Part shown: positions 55,237 through 62,970 of the stretch, piece by piece
Layout: each line of letters opens with the position of its first letter
Numbering within the stretch: the first letter of the stretch is position 1
From: Wenzhouxiangella limi
GTDB lineage: Bacteria > Pseudomonadota > Gammaproteobacteria > Xanthomonadales > Wenzhouxiangellaceae
Reading direction: 5' to 3'
NCBI RefSeq assembly: GCF_010499265.1
Contig: NZ_JAAGSC010000023.1
Span: forward strand, 124,501 to 188,500
Length of the DNA stretch: 64,000 nt
Notes under the pieces: model-generated
What the model was told of the DNA's origin: nothing
The model's input: the letters and a program-made list of their open reading frames with translations, nothing else
The model's database searches: none
Program-made: the position numbers and the translations under genes

Positions 55237-56402
55237 TGAGCGTATTCGCCAAGGAAGTCCTCGACAACTTCCGCGACCGTCGGGTCATCCTCAACACCCT
55301 GATCCTGGGTCCGCTGCTGGGCCCGGTGATCTTCACCGTCATGATCTCGTTCATGACCAGCCAGGCCACCGAGCGCATGGAGTCTGCGCTGGAGCTGCCG
55401 GTGATCGGCGCCGAGAACGCCCCCGCGCTGATCGGGTTTCTCGAGCGCGAAGGCGTGATCATCGAGGCGCCGCCGGAGGATCCGGAAGGGGCCGTCAAGC
55501 GCGAGGAAGAAGAAATCATCCTGCGCATTCCGGCCGACTTCGGCGCGGCCTGGCGCGCGGGGCAGCCGGCGCCGCTGGAGCTGATCGCCGATCAGTCGCT
55601 GCGCTATACCGGCACCACGATTTCACGTGTGAGGGGCTACCTCAACGGCTACGCCAGCCAGATCAGCCAGGCGCGCTTGCAGCTGCGCGGCGTCCATCCA
55701 GAAATCACCCGACCGCTGCAGGTTTCGGTGGTTGATTTATCCACCCCGGAATCGCGCGGCGGCATGCTGCTGGCGTTTCTGCCCTACTTCATCATGATCA
55801 CGGTGTTCATGGGCTCGATGCACATGGCCATCGACACCACCGCCGGCGAGCGCGAGCGCAAATCGCTCGAACCGCTGCTGATCAATCCGCTGCCGCGCTG
55901 GCAGATCATGGCCGGCAAACTGCTGGCAACAACGCTGTTTGCGCTGATGACGCTGGCGCTGGGGCTGGTGGCGTTCGTGCTCGCGATGGGCTTTTTGCCC
56001 ACCGCCGACATGGACATGGCGCTGAATCTGGATTTCCGGGTCGCTGCGCTGGCCTTCATTCTGGTCGCCCCGGTCGCGCTGCTGGCTGCCGCCCTGCTGA
56101 CCATCCTGGCCTCGTTCGCCAAGAGCTTCCGCGAGGCCCAGAGCTACATGGGCATGGTGATCCTGGTACCGATGATCCCGAGCTTCTGGATCATGATCGA
56201 CCCCACCCGCACCGAGACCTGGATGACGCTGGTGCCGCTGCTGAGCCAGAACGTACTGATTCTGGGCCTGGTCCGCGGCGAGCCGCTCAACATGGCGTGG
56301 CTGGCGATGTCGATCGGCTCCACCACCGTGCTGGCGCTGCTGCTGGCCGCGATCGCCGGCACCTTGTACAACCGCCCGAAGCTGATCTTTACCTCGGACT
56401 GA
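55233..56402 (+). CDS. ABC-2 permease, NatB-like
   Basis: 389 aa. An N-terminal helix (ILNTLILGPLLGPVIFTVMI), a large extracytoplasmic domain (~60-180), then five helices. AIDTTAGERERKSLEPLLINPLPRWQ is the NatB/ABC-2 family signature and SYMGMVILVPMIPSFWI follows. It works with the ATPase directly upstream. The end of the gene is followed by the nested palindromic element. Confidence 0.9.
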   Translation: MMSVFAKEVLDNFRDRRVILNTLILGPLLGPVIFTVMISFMTSQATERMESALELPVIGAENAPALIGFLEREGVIIEAPPEDPEGAVKREEEEIILRIPADFGAAWRAGQPAPLELIADQSLRYTGTTISRVRGYLNGYASQISQARLQLRGVHPEITRPLQVSVVDLSTPESRGGMLLAFLPYFIMITVFMGSMHMAIDTTAGERERKSLEPLLINPLPRWQIMAGKLLATTLFALMTLALGLVAFVLAMGFLPTADMDMALNLDFRVAALAFILVAPVALLAAALLTILASFAKSFREAQSYMGMVILVPMIPSFWIMIDPTRTETWMTLVPLLSQNVLILGLVRGEPLNMAWLAMSIGSTTVLALLLAAIAGTLYNRPKLIFTSD

Positions 56403-56466
56403 AGCTGCCGCGGCCGGGCCAGGAGTCCTCGCGGCGCGGCGGTCAGCGGCGGCCGTCAGCGGCAAC

Positions 56467-56710
56467 GCGGCGGCGAGTGATCGGGTGGGCCGGGTCGGCG
56501 TCGGCGACTTCGACGCCGCCGAGCAACGCAGGGCCGGGCGGAAAAGGCTCGCCGTGTGTTTGAGCGGAGGGCCGACAGGCCCGGAGTGAGTTGAGGCGAG
56601 CCCCGCCCGGCCCGAGTAGCGCAGGGCATCCTGGCGGCAAGCGCAGCTTGCTGACAGGACAAGTCGCACGAGCCGACGCCGATCCGGCGCACCCGATCAC
56701 TCGCCGCCGC
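56467..56710. repeat. 244-bp nested palindromic, MITE-like element
   Basis: Terminal 38-bp inverted repeats (56467-56504 and 56673-56710) match at 36 of 38 positions. Inside, 56531-56541 and 56546-56553 pair with 56603-56613 and 56595-56602 (19 bp in all, with a 4-A bulge), and GGGCC-GACA-GGCCC at 56569-56582 forms the tip. It fills most of the 343-bp gap between convergent genes at 56402 and 56746, where no gene is visible. No target-site duplication was recognised. It could act as a bidirectional terminator or be a structured RNA. Confidence 0.85.
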
Positions 56711-56745
56711 TTAGCTACTGGGCCAGGCGGTTGATTGGGAAACGC

Positions 56746-57516
56746 TCAGTCCTTCGGCGGCCAGGGGATAAACGCCGAGGTCGTGCGCTGGTATTCGCGG
56801 TAGGCATCGCCGCGCGATTTCAGCGACTGCTTCTCGGTGTAGGGGATGCCGGTGACGCGGTACAGGAACAGCAGCATCAGCACCGGCCCCAGCCAGGCCA
56901 GCCACTGGAAGGGAGCACCCATCGCGATCAGCGGGTAACTGAACCAGTGTAGCCACTCGAAGAAGTAGTTCGGGTGACGCGAATAACGCCATAGCCCGAC
57001 CTGGCAAACCTTGCCACGATTGGCCGGGTCGCGGCGGAAGGCGGACAGCTGGCGATCCGCCAGCGACTCGCCCGCCAGGCTGACGAACCAGACCACAACG
57101 CCCAGGATGACCCAGACATTCATGGCCGGTGAGGGGTCGTTGGCGACCACCCAGGCCGGTAGTGAAAACAGCCAGGCGATCAGGGCCTGACCCATGAAGA
57201 ACACAAACAGCCAGAACTGCGCCCTCTCGCCCCAGTGCTCGCGCATGGCCTGGTAGCGGCCGTCTTCCTGTTCGTGACCGGCCAGGCGCACGGCCAGATG
57301 CCGGGTCAGACGAAACGACCAGGTCCCCGCCACCAGCGCCACGAGTACCCGCTTTTCAACTGCCCCGTCGCCGAATACCGCATAAAACACGGCCAGCGCA
57401 CCGATGCTGCCGGCCCAGAAAGCGTCCACCCAGTCGGCTCGACCGGACCGGCGCTGCCAAAGCCATACGCCGGACATGAGCAAGACGGTCAACAAAAAAG
57501 CGATCAGGAGGTTCAT
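56746..57516 (-). CDS. DUF1295 / steroid 5-alpha-reductase-like membrane protein
   Basis: 256 aa, about seven helices. SGRADWVDAFWAGSIGALAV, then GLWRYSRHPNYFFEWLHWFSYP and TGIPYTEKQSLKSRGDAYREYQ are the DUF1295 signature, similar to the C-terminal part of isoprenylcysteine methyltransferase and steroid reductases. Substrate unknown. Divergent from the P-type ATPase operon, with the palindromic operator candidate between. Confidence 0.88.
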   Translation of the reverse strand: MNLLIAFLLTVLLMSGVWLWQRRSGRADWVDAFWAGSIGALAVFYAVFGDGAVEKRVLVALVAGTWSFRLTRHLAVRLAGHEQEDGRYQAMREHWGERAQFWLFVFFMGQALIAWLFSLPAWVVANDPSPAMNVWVILGVVVWFVSLAGESLADRQLSAFRRDPANRGKVCQVGLWRYSRHPNYFFEWLHWFSYPLIAMGAPFQWLAWLGPVLMLLFLYRVTGIPYTEKQSLKSRGDAYREYQRTTSAFIPWPPKD

Positions 57517-57650
57517 CCGGCCATGATGGACCTATCCCGTGAGCACTGCAGCAAATCGTCGGAAAATTTACGCGCGCCGAAATCCTGAGGCCCGGCTGGG
57601 TAGGGCTCGTCCACGACATGGCATGGAACAAGACTCACTCGCTATTGCAA

Positions 57651-57691
57651 GTGATTTTTGTTTGATGGTAAATTTTGCGTTTACCAATCAC
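57651..57691 (+). promoter_or_regulatory. nested palindromic operator candidate ahead of the P-type ATPase operon
   Basis: GGTAAA-N7-TTTACC (57667-57685) lies inside GTGATT (57651-57656) ... AATCAC (57686-57691). The stretch is AT-rich, unlike its surroundings, and ends 17 bases before the first ATG with AGGAG between. Two symmetrical half-site pairs suggest repressor control; it does not match the Fur consensus well. Confidence 0.5.
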
Positions 57692-57708
57692 GCAGGAGCA
57701 TCAGTTCA

Positions 57709-58365
57709 ATGTACGACCAGCCTCCCCGCGGCTCGGGCTGCAATCAGGAAGAAGGACCGGATCCGGCGCAACAACAGGCGGCTGGCGGGCCGCCGCCGGG
57801 CTACGGATGGGGCTACTACGGTCCCCCGCCGGGCGCTCCCGGAACCTGGGGTCCGTATGCTGCCGGCCCCGATGCCGCCACGATGCCGGGTTGGGGCCCC
57901 ATGGGTCCGGGCTACGGACCGGTGTACGGTCCCGGACCTCACGGCATGGCCGGACACGGTCCCGGTGGTGGCTACGGACCCGGCGCTGGATATGGGCCTG
58001 GCGGCGCGCCCGGCATGCAGGGGCAAGGACCGGGCGGCGGTCGCGGACCCGGCATGGAGCAAATCATCGAGGAAATGGCCGCAGGCTCGGGTCTGGCAGG
58101 CCTCGGCAAACTGCTCGATTTCGAAGACACCGATTTCTGGAAAGGCGCCCTGGTGGGTGCAGCTGCGGTCTTGCTGCTGACCAACGAAACCGTCCAGCAA
58201 TCGCTCTTCAAAAGCGGCGTCAAGGCCCGCGATGTGGTCGAGAAAGGCCTGGACTCCCTGCGTCCCAAGGCAGCTGAAGAAGAGACTGAACCCGCCGCCA
58301 AGCCGGCTCCGGCCAAAACCCGCAGCACCACAACCCGGACCAAGAAAAAGGAATCCTCGTCATGA
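57709..58365 (+). CDS. Gly/Pro/Tyr-rich membrane protein of the ferrosome-like operon
   Basis: 218 aa from ATG 57709 (AGGAG upstream). Residues ~20-115 are low-complexity Gly/Pro/Tyr (repeated GYGP, GPGP), then MEQIIEEMAAGSGLAGLGKLL, one helix FWKGALVGAAAVLLLTNETV, an amphipathic segment QSLFKSGVKARDVVEKG, and a Lys/Thr-rich tail. The helix plus amphipathic segment is paralogous to the protein at 58688-58960. Low-complexity plus one membrane helix recalls organelle-coat proteins such as MamD/Mms6, but there is no proof of homology. First gene of a chain of overlapping genes ending in the ATPase. Confidence 0.7.
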   Translation: MYDQPPRGSGCNQEEGPDPAQQQAAGGPPPGYGWGYYGPPPGAPGTWGPYAAGPDAATMPGWGPMGPGYGPVYGPGPHGMAGHGPGGGYGPGAGYGPGGAPGMQGQGPGGGRGPGMEQIIEEMAAGSGLAGLGKLLDFEDTDFWKGALVGAAAVLLLTNETVQQSLFKSGVKARDVVEKGLDSLRPKAAEEETEPAAKPAPAKTRSTTTRTKKKESSS

Positions 58366-58691
58366 ACTACTACTATCCCGGCTCCTACCCGATGCAGCCT
58401 GCGCGCCCGCAGCGGGGTTACTACGAGATGGCACGGATTGGCGCGGTGGCCGGTTTCTGCGGCACCGGGGCACGCAATCTGTACCGCCTGCAAAACGGTG
58501 ACATCAGCCGGGCCGATGCCGCGCTCGATACTCTTCGCGGTAGCGCTACGGCCGGACTCGCCGCGGGCGCTGCCAGCCTGGTCGCGTCCCAGTTCCGTTC
58601 CCCGGTCGCGTCTTTCGTGGCCGGTATTGCAACCGGCACCGCGGTCGTCTATGGACTGGAGCGGGCCATGGTCAAAGGAGACGCAGGATGA
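58362..58691 (+). CDS. MamC/Mms13-like small membrane protein
   Basis: 109 aa. Two glycine/alanine-rich helices (ARIGAVAGFCGTGARNL and GIATGTAVVYGLERAM flank the middle) around NLYRLQNGDISRADAALDTLRGSATAGLAAGAA. The pattern N-x-x-x-L-x-x-x-x-I-[ST]-x-x-x-A-x-[DL]-T followed by A-G-L-A is that of the magnetosome membrane protein MamC (Mms13). The match is by memory of the family and should be searched. ATGA overlaps on both sides tie it to the operon. Presence of a MamC-like protein does not imply magnetotaxis. Confidence 0.6.
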   Translation: MNYYYPGSYPMQPARPQRGYYEMARIGAVAGFCGTGARNLYRLQNGDISRADAALDTLRGSATAGLAAGAASLVASQFRSPVASFVAGIATGTAVVYGLERAMVKGDAG

Positions 58692-58960
58692 ACGGCGGCT
58701 ATCCGCTGCGCGATCCGCGCTACCCGACACCCGCACCTCGACAGCCCGGCGGTACCGCTTCCCGCGATCGATTCGTCAAGGGGCTGCTGATCGGTGCGGC
58801 CGCGACTTACTTGCTGACCAACGAGCAGGTGCAGCGCGCGGCGATCAAGAGTTCAGTCAAGGCCTGGTCGACGCTGCAGGGTGGCGTCGAAGAGCTCAAG
58901 GAACGCTTTCAGGATGCCGAGGCCGAGCTGCGCCTGGCAGAGCAGGAGCGTGGCAGCTAG
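58688..58960 (+). CDS. small single-helix membrane protein, paralogue of the first gene's C-terminal module
   Basis: 90 aa. A Pro/Arg-rich N-terminus, then RFVKGLLIGAAATYLLTNEQV, QRAAIKSSVKAWSTLQGG and a charged coiled helix VEELKERFQDAEAELRLAEQ. Compare FWKGALVGAAAVLLLTNETV and KSGVKARDVVEKG in 57709-58365: F-x-K-G-x-L-x-G-A-A-A-x-x-L-L-T-N-E-x-V-Q is shared. YtxH-like in general shape. Its 3' end overlaps the ATPase reading frame. Confidence 0.7.
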   Translation: MNGGYPLRDPRYPTPAPRQPGGTASRDRFVKGLLIGAAATYLLTNEQVQRAAIKSSVKAWSTLQGGVEELKERFQDAEAELRLAEQERGS

Positions 58961-61124
58961 CGCGCTCGCCATCGCCCCGCACGCTGCCGATGCGCCCGCG
59001 CCCGCGCGCCAGGTGTCGCTAACCGAGGGCGCATACATCGTCCATGAATTGCCCGGCAGGCTGCGCTTGCGATTGCCCGCGCTGGCGCAGGCGCGGGATG
59101 CGGTCGGTCAGCTCGAAGCCTGGATGGAGGGAGATCCGTCAGTCACCCACCTTAGGGTCAACGGCTCGGCGCGCTCCCTGGTCGTCGAGTACGAGCCCGA
59201 AGCCGGCGCCAGGGAAGCGGTGCTGAACCGCCTGGCCCGGTTTCGCGTCGATCCCGATCTGGTCGGCGTCAATCCGGAAGAACAAGCCGAGCTGCTGCCG
59301 CTACTGACCGGGCTGATGTCGCTGCTGTTCATCCCGCTTCTCCCCACGACCGGCAAACGTCTGCTGACCCTGCTGGCGGCCGGACCAACGCTGGCGCGCG
59401 GCGCCGACGCGTTCGTTCAGTCGGGGATTGGAACGGAGGTTCTCGATGCGCTGGCCGTCGGCCTGTCGGCGTCGCGTGGCGAGTACTACACGGCCAGCCT
59501 GACCGCCAGCATGCTGGCTTTGGGCGAGTACATGGAAACCCACACCGCGCGCCAGTCCGACCGCATGCTGCGGCGGTTGCTCAGACCACGTCCGGTCATG
59601 GCCTGGGTCGAGCGCGACGGGGCCCTGGAGCAGATCGAAGGCGCCCAGGTCAAGGCGGGCGACATCGTCGTCGTCGGACCCGGAGAGACGGTGGCAGCCG
59701 ACGGGCGGGTCGTGAGCGGAACGGCGCTGGTCAATCAATCGGCGATCACCGGCGAAGATGTCCCGGTTCGTCGCGAACACCTGCAAAGGCTGGTGTCGGG
59801 CTCGGTGGTAATCGATGGCCAGGTTCGTTTCGAGGCCACACGGGTGGGCGAGGAAACCACCACCGCCCGGGTGGCGAAATTCATTCAGGAATCGCTGAGC
59901 CAGCGCTCGCGCACGCAGCGTCTGACCGACGAGCTTGCCGACCGGCGGGTCTACCTGACGCTGGGAACGGGCGCGGCCGTTTATGCCCTGACCCGCGATG
60001 CGCGGCGACTGCAGTCGGTTTTTCTGGTCGACTATTCCTGCGCCCTCAAGCTCGGCACGCCGGTCGCATTCAAGGCCGGAATGGTGCGCTCGGCCCAGCA
60101 GGGCGTCCTGGTCAAGGGCGGCGAGGCCATCGAGGGCCTGGCCAGCGTGGACACGGTGGTTTTCGACAAGACCGGGACCCTGACCCACAGCGATCTGGCC
60201 GTGACCGACGTTGTCGTTCTCGACGGCAGCCGCTGTCAGGACACGCTGCTGGCGCTGGTGGCGTCCATCGAGGAGCACGCCACCCATCCCATTGCCAGCG
60301 CCGTGGTCAAGGCGGCCCGGGAACAGGCGCTGGAGCACATCTCTCACGGCGAGGTCAGCTACCTGGTTGCCCACGGCATGTCGGCCGACGTCGACGGCAG
60401 CCGCCTGTATATCGGCAGCCGGCACTACCTCGAAGAGCATATCGGACTTGATTTCGCCGCTTTCGGGGAGACCATCAACGACCTTCAGGCCCAGGGCAAG
60501 ATCCTGCTCTACGTCAGCGATGATCACCGCCCCGTCGGCCTGATCGCCCTGCGTGACCGGGTCCGCGAAGACGCCAGGGAAACCGTTGACCGCCTGCGCG
60601 AGCTCGGTATCAAGCGCCTGATCCTGATCACCGGAGACCGGAAAAACAAGGCGAGAACGCTGGGACGCCGGCTGGGTCTGGATGAAATCCACGCCGAAAT
60701 GCCGCCGGAAGATAAGGCCGCCATCGTCGAGCGCCTGACCCGCGAAGGCGCCCGGGTGGCTTTTGTCGGCGACGGCGTCAACGACGGGCCGGCGCTGGCC
60801 GCCTCGGAAGTCGGCATTGCCATGCCGCGGGGAGCCGACATCGCGCGGGCGACGGCCGACGTGGTGCTGCTGGAAGACCGTCTGTCGCTGGTCGCCGACG
60901 CGCGCGCCATTGCGCTGGATACCAGCCGCCTGATCCGGACAAATTTCAACCTGGCCGTCGGTATCAACACCACCATTCTCGGCGCCGCCGCGCTGGGTCG
61001 CGTTTCGCCCGTCGGCAGCGCCCTGCTGCACAACGGCAGCACCATGGGAATCTTGCTCAATGCCCTGTCAGGCGGAAAGCTGACCGGCGGCGGCAGGACA
61101 CCGCTTCCGACCGAGGAAGGCTGA
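58914..61124 (+). CDS. P1B-type ATPase with R-rich HMA-like domain and SCA metal motif (FezB-like)
   Basis: 736 aa if ATG 58914 is used; GTG 58950 and GTG 59013 are alternatives (all overlap or follow the small gene upstream). N-terminal HMA fold ~25-100 has HELPGRLRLRLP instead of a CxxC motif. P-type core: actuator ITGEDVPVR, phosphorylation site DKTGTLTH, ATP site with EEHATHPIASAVV, TGDRKNKA, hinge GDGVNDGPALAASEVGIAM. In the membrane metal motif DYSCALKLGTP, SCA replaces CPC/CPH/SPC. These features match the P1B-6 group that includes FezB, the ATPase of ferrosomes, thought to move iron into a membrane organelle. That functional link is an inference. Confidence 0.88.
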   Translation: MPRPSCAWQSRSVAASALAIAPHAADAPAPARQVSLTEGAYIVHELPGRLRLRLPALAQARDAVGQLEAWMEGDPSVTHLRVNGSARSLVVEYEPEAGAREAVLNRLARFRVDPDLVGVNPEEQAELLPLLTGLMSLLFIPLLPTTGKRLLTLLAAGPTLARGADAFVQSGIGTEVLDALAVGLSASRGEYYTASLTASMLALGEYMETHTARQSDRMLRRLLRPRPVMAWVERDGALEQIEGAQVKAGDIVVVGPGETVAADGRVVSGTALVNQSAITGEDVPVRREHLQRLVSGSVVIDGQVRFEATRVGEETTTARVAKFIQESLSQRSRTQRLTDELADRRVYLTLGTGAAVYALTRDARRLQSVFLVDYSCALKLGTPVAFKAGMVRSAQQGVLVKGGEAIEGLASVDTVVFDKTGTLTHSDLAVTDVVVLDGSRCQDTLLALVASIEEHATHPIASAVVKAAREQALEHISHGEVSYLVAHGMSADVDGSRLYIGSRHYLEEHIGLDFAAFGETINDLQAQGKILLYVSDDHRPVGLIALRDRVREDARETVDRLRELGIKRLILITGDRKNKARTLGRRLGLDEIHAEMPPEDKAAIVERLTREGARVAFVGDGVNDGPALAASEVGIAMPRGADIARATADVVLLEDRLSLVADARAIALDTSRLIRTNFNLAVGINTTILGAAALGRVSPVGSALLHNGSTMGILLNALSGGKLTGGGRTPLPTEEG

Positions 61125-61186
61125 GGCGTTAAGAAAAGGCGCAGGCGGCGCCAATCTCGCCGCCGGCTTGTCCTATCTTCTCCGGG

Positions 61187-61555
61187 CTACCGAAGAATGG
61201 TGACCAGCGTGCTCAGGGAGCGCGTGACCGTTTGCTGGGCGACTGCACCAACCACGGCGCGGCTGAAAGTCGCCAGCAGATCTCCATCGCCGGGCGCGGA
61301 GGGTGTTTGTTGAGTGACCTGACCGTTGGGCACGAAACCCTCGGCTGCCAGCATGCCGATGATCCGGATGCCTGTTGCTTCAGAACGATCGTAGTGGATG
61401 GTGATGCTGCCGTTGCGCTCGTTGGTTTTGACGTCCTGAACGCCTTCGGTTTCCATAAGGCGTTCGACGAGGGCTTGAGCATGAGCGACGTCAGAGCGAA
61501 AGCGGCGCGAACGAATACGAATTCGGCCTGGAACGTGATGGAAGTAGTGACTCAT
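61187..61555 (-). CDS. HMA-fold protein with PGRxRxR motif
   Basis: 122 aa from ATG 61555, AGGAGG nine bases upstream. YFHHVPGRIRIRSRRFRSD followed by AQALVERLMETEGVQDVKTNERNGSITIHYD is a ferredoxin-like HMA domain in which H-x-x-P-G-R-x-R-x-R takes the place of CxxC. The ATPase next door has the same substitution (HELPGRLRLR). The C-terminal helix LLATFSRAVVGAVAQQTVTRSL may associate with the membrane. Convergent with the ATPase gene (62 bp apart) but surely part of the same system. FezC-like proteins are the nearest idea. Confidence 0.78.
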   Translation of the reverse strand: MSHYFHHVPGRIRIRSRRFRSDVAHAQALVERLMETEGVQDVKTNERNGSITIHYDRSEATGIRIIGMLAAEGFVPNGQVTQQTPSAPGDGDLLATFSRAVVGAVAQQTVTRSLSTLVTILR

Positions 61556-61618
61556 GGCGCGTGTCCTCCTCAAAAGCATTGATTAAGGATCGGACACTCA
61601 ATATAGAGCATAGAAAAT

Positions 61619-61637
61619 GCAAATGCAAAGCATTATC
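61619..61637 (-). promoter_or_regulatory. Fur-box-like sequence upstream of the HMA gene
   Basis: The plus strand GCAAATGCAAAGCATTATC agrees with the 19-bp Fur consensus at 14 positions and contains the perfect palindrome AATGC-AAA-GCATT (61622-61634). It lies 64 bases ahead of the HMA ATG in an AT-rich stretch, where an iron-responsive operator would be expected. Zur or another metalloregulator is possible. Confidence 0.5.
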
Positions 61638-61643
61638 GTTCTT

Positions 61644-61823
61644 TCAGGCTGATCGGGGCATTGAATCCGATTGATGCGTGCTTTCAGACTCGGCCGGGAG
61701 CTGGCGTCCCGGCCTTGCCTGAGTCTCCAGATGCCGCAGCCAGTCCCGCAAGACTTCATCGCACATCAGCGCCTGGATTTCGCCCCTGTCCGGGCTGTCC
61801 GGACCGTTTTCATGATTCCCCAT
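61644..61823 (-). CDS. small hypothetical protein upstream of the HMA gene
   Basis: 59 aa, ATG 61823 with AGAGG about ten bases upstream, TGA at 61644-61646. Translation is hydrophilic (MGNHENGPDSPDRGEIQALM, then CDEVLRDWLRHLETQARPG) with one predicted helix and a single cysteine. No family recognised. Same strand as the HMA gene 88 bp downstream, with the Fur-like box between the two. Codon use looks coding, but the length is too small to be certain. Confidence 0.45.
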   Translation of the reverse strand: MGNHENGPDSPDRGEIQALMCDEVLRDWLRHLETQARPGRQLPAESESTHQSDSMPRSA

Positions 61824-62052
61824 GGTTTTACTGCCTCTGAAAATGTGAGCATCTTGTTAATGCAGCTTGTGTGCCAAAAAGTTGCTGTAGCCGATTAATT
61901 CACTAAAAACACCAAGGAACCATCCAGAGTCGCTATTTAAACCAGACAACCGCACGTCGCCGGGGACTGCGAAGGGCGCTCCATGTCGGTATTCGTCAGA
62001 TGACGCAGACGTTGAGGCACAATGCCGGGCTTGTCCTCAGCCATCTGTTTGC

Positions 62053-62946
62053 GTGCCCCTGTCCCACTTTCTTCTGCTTGCCCTGATTTGCCTGACATGG
62101 GCGGGCAACTTCATTGCCTCGGCCTGGGCGGTCCAGCAGGTTGAGCCCTTGAGCTTTACCGTGACCCGCTTTGCCGTGGTCCTGATCCTGCTGGCACCGC
62201 TGCTCAAGGTGCCGGCACGGGACCAGTGGGCCCGGCTGCTGTTGACCTGCTGGTCCATGGGCGGGGTCCATTTCGCGCTGCTGTTCATCGCGCTGAGCCG
62301 GTCCAGCGATGTGTCCTCCATCGCCTTGCTGATGCAGGTCTACGTGCCAATGTCCACCGTCCTTGCGGTGCTTTTTCTGGGCGAGCGCATCGGCTGGCGA
62401 ACCACGACCGGCATCATGACCGCGTTCGGCGGTGTACTGGTCATGGGACTGGATCCACTGGTTCTGGCCCAGCTGGACGTGCTGATCCTGGTGCTGCTGG
62501 CAGCGTTGTCGCTGGCCGTGGGCACCATGCTGATGCGACGGATCAAGGGCATCAGCGTGCTCAACTTCCAGGCCTGGAATGCCCTGCTGTCTCTTCCGCT
62601 TTTGAGCGCGCTGGCGCTATTTTTCGGCCAGGGGCCGCTGCCCTCGATGGAGGCGCTGAGCCGGCCCTCGCTCTGGGGTGCCATTGCCTATTCGGCCATC
62701 GGCGCATCGATCGTCGGGCACGGGGGGTTTTATTGGCTGATCCAGCGCCATGAGGTCAACAAGGTGACGCCCTACCTGCTGCTGGTGCCGGTGCTGGCGG
62801 TCATTCTCGGCATCGTATTCTGGGGCGACCGGCCCGGACCGCGTCTGATGATCGGCGGCGGTATGGTGCTGGGGGGCGTGCTGTGGATTACCCTGCGTAT
62901 GCGTTTCCGGCGGCGCACGCCACCGGCACAGCCACCCGCTCCCTGA
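62053..62946 (+). CDS. EamA/DMT-family transporter
   Basis: 297 aa, ten helices in two EamA repeats. LLLALICLTWAGNFIASAWAV opens the first; PLSFTVTRFAVVLILLAP and MQVYVPMSTVLAVLFLGERI are characteristic, and YLLLVPVLAVILGIVFWGDRPGP opens the end of the second. Probably exports amino acids or metabolites; substrate unknown. GTG start at 62053, no strong ribosome site. The 229 bp before it (61824-62052) shows no gene. Confidence 0.9.
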   Translation: MPLSHFLLLALICLTWAGNFIASAWAVQQVEPLSFTVTRFAVVLILLAPLLKVPARDQWARLLLTCWSMGGVHFALLFIALSRSSDVSSIALLMQVYVPMSTVLAVLFLGERIGWRTTTGIMTAFGGVLVMGLDPLVLAQLDVLILVLLAALSLAVGTMLMRRIKGISVLNFQAWNALLSLPLLSALALFFGQGPLPSMEALSRPSLWGAIAYSAIGASIVGHGGFYWLIQRHEVNKVTPYLLLVPVLAVILGIVFWGDRPGPRLMIGGGMVLGGVLWITLRMRFRRRTPPAQPPAP

Positions 62947-62970
62947 CGGCTTTGACCTTGGCGCGAGGTT

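Noticed and set aside
57539-58180. 213-aa alternative frame over the first gene of the metal operon
   Set aside because: Arg/Pro-rich shifted frame; the frame with MYDQPPRGSG has the ribosome site, the membrane module and the ATGA link to the next gene.
58362-58691. Evidence of magnetotaxis
   Set aside because: A MamC-like protein alone is not enough; no mamAB, mamK, mamE or other magnetosome genes are present. A ferrosome-like or other metal-vesicle role fits better.
61671-61898. 75-aa plus-strand ORF between the HMA gene and the EamA transporter
   Set aside because: No ribosome site or recognisable features; the minus-strand 59-aa frame in the same DNA is the better candidate.
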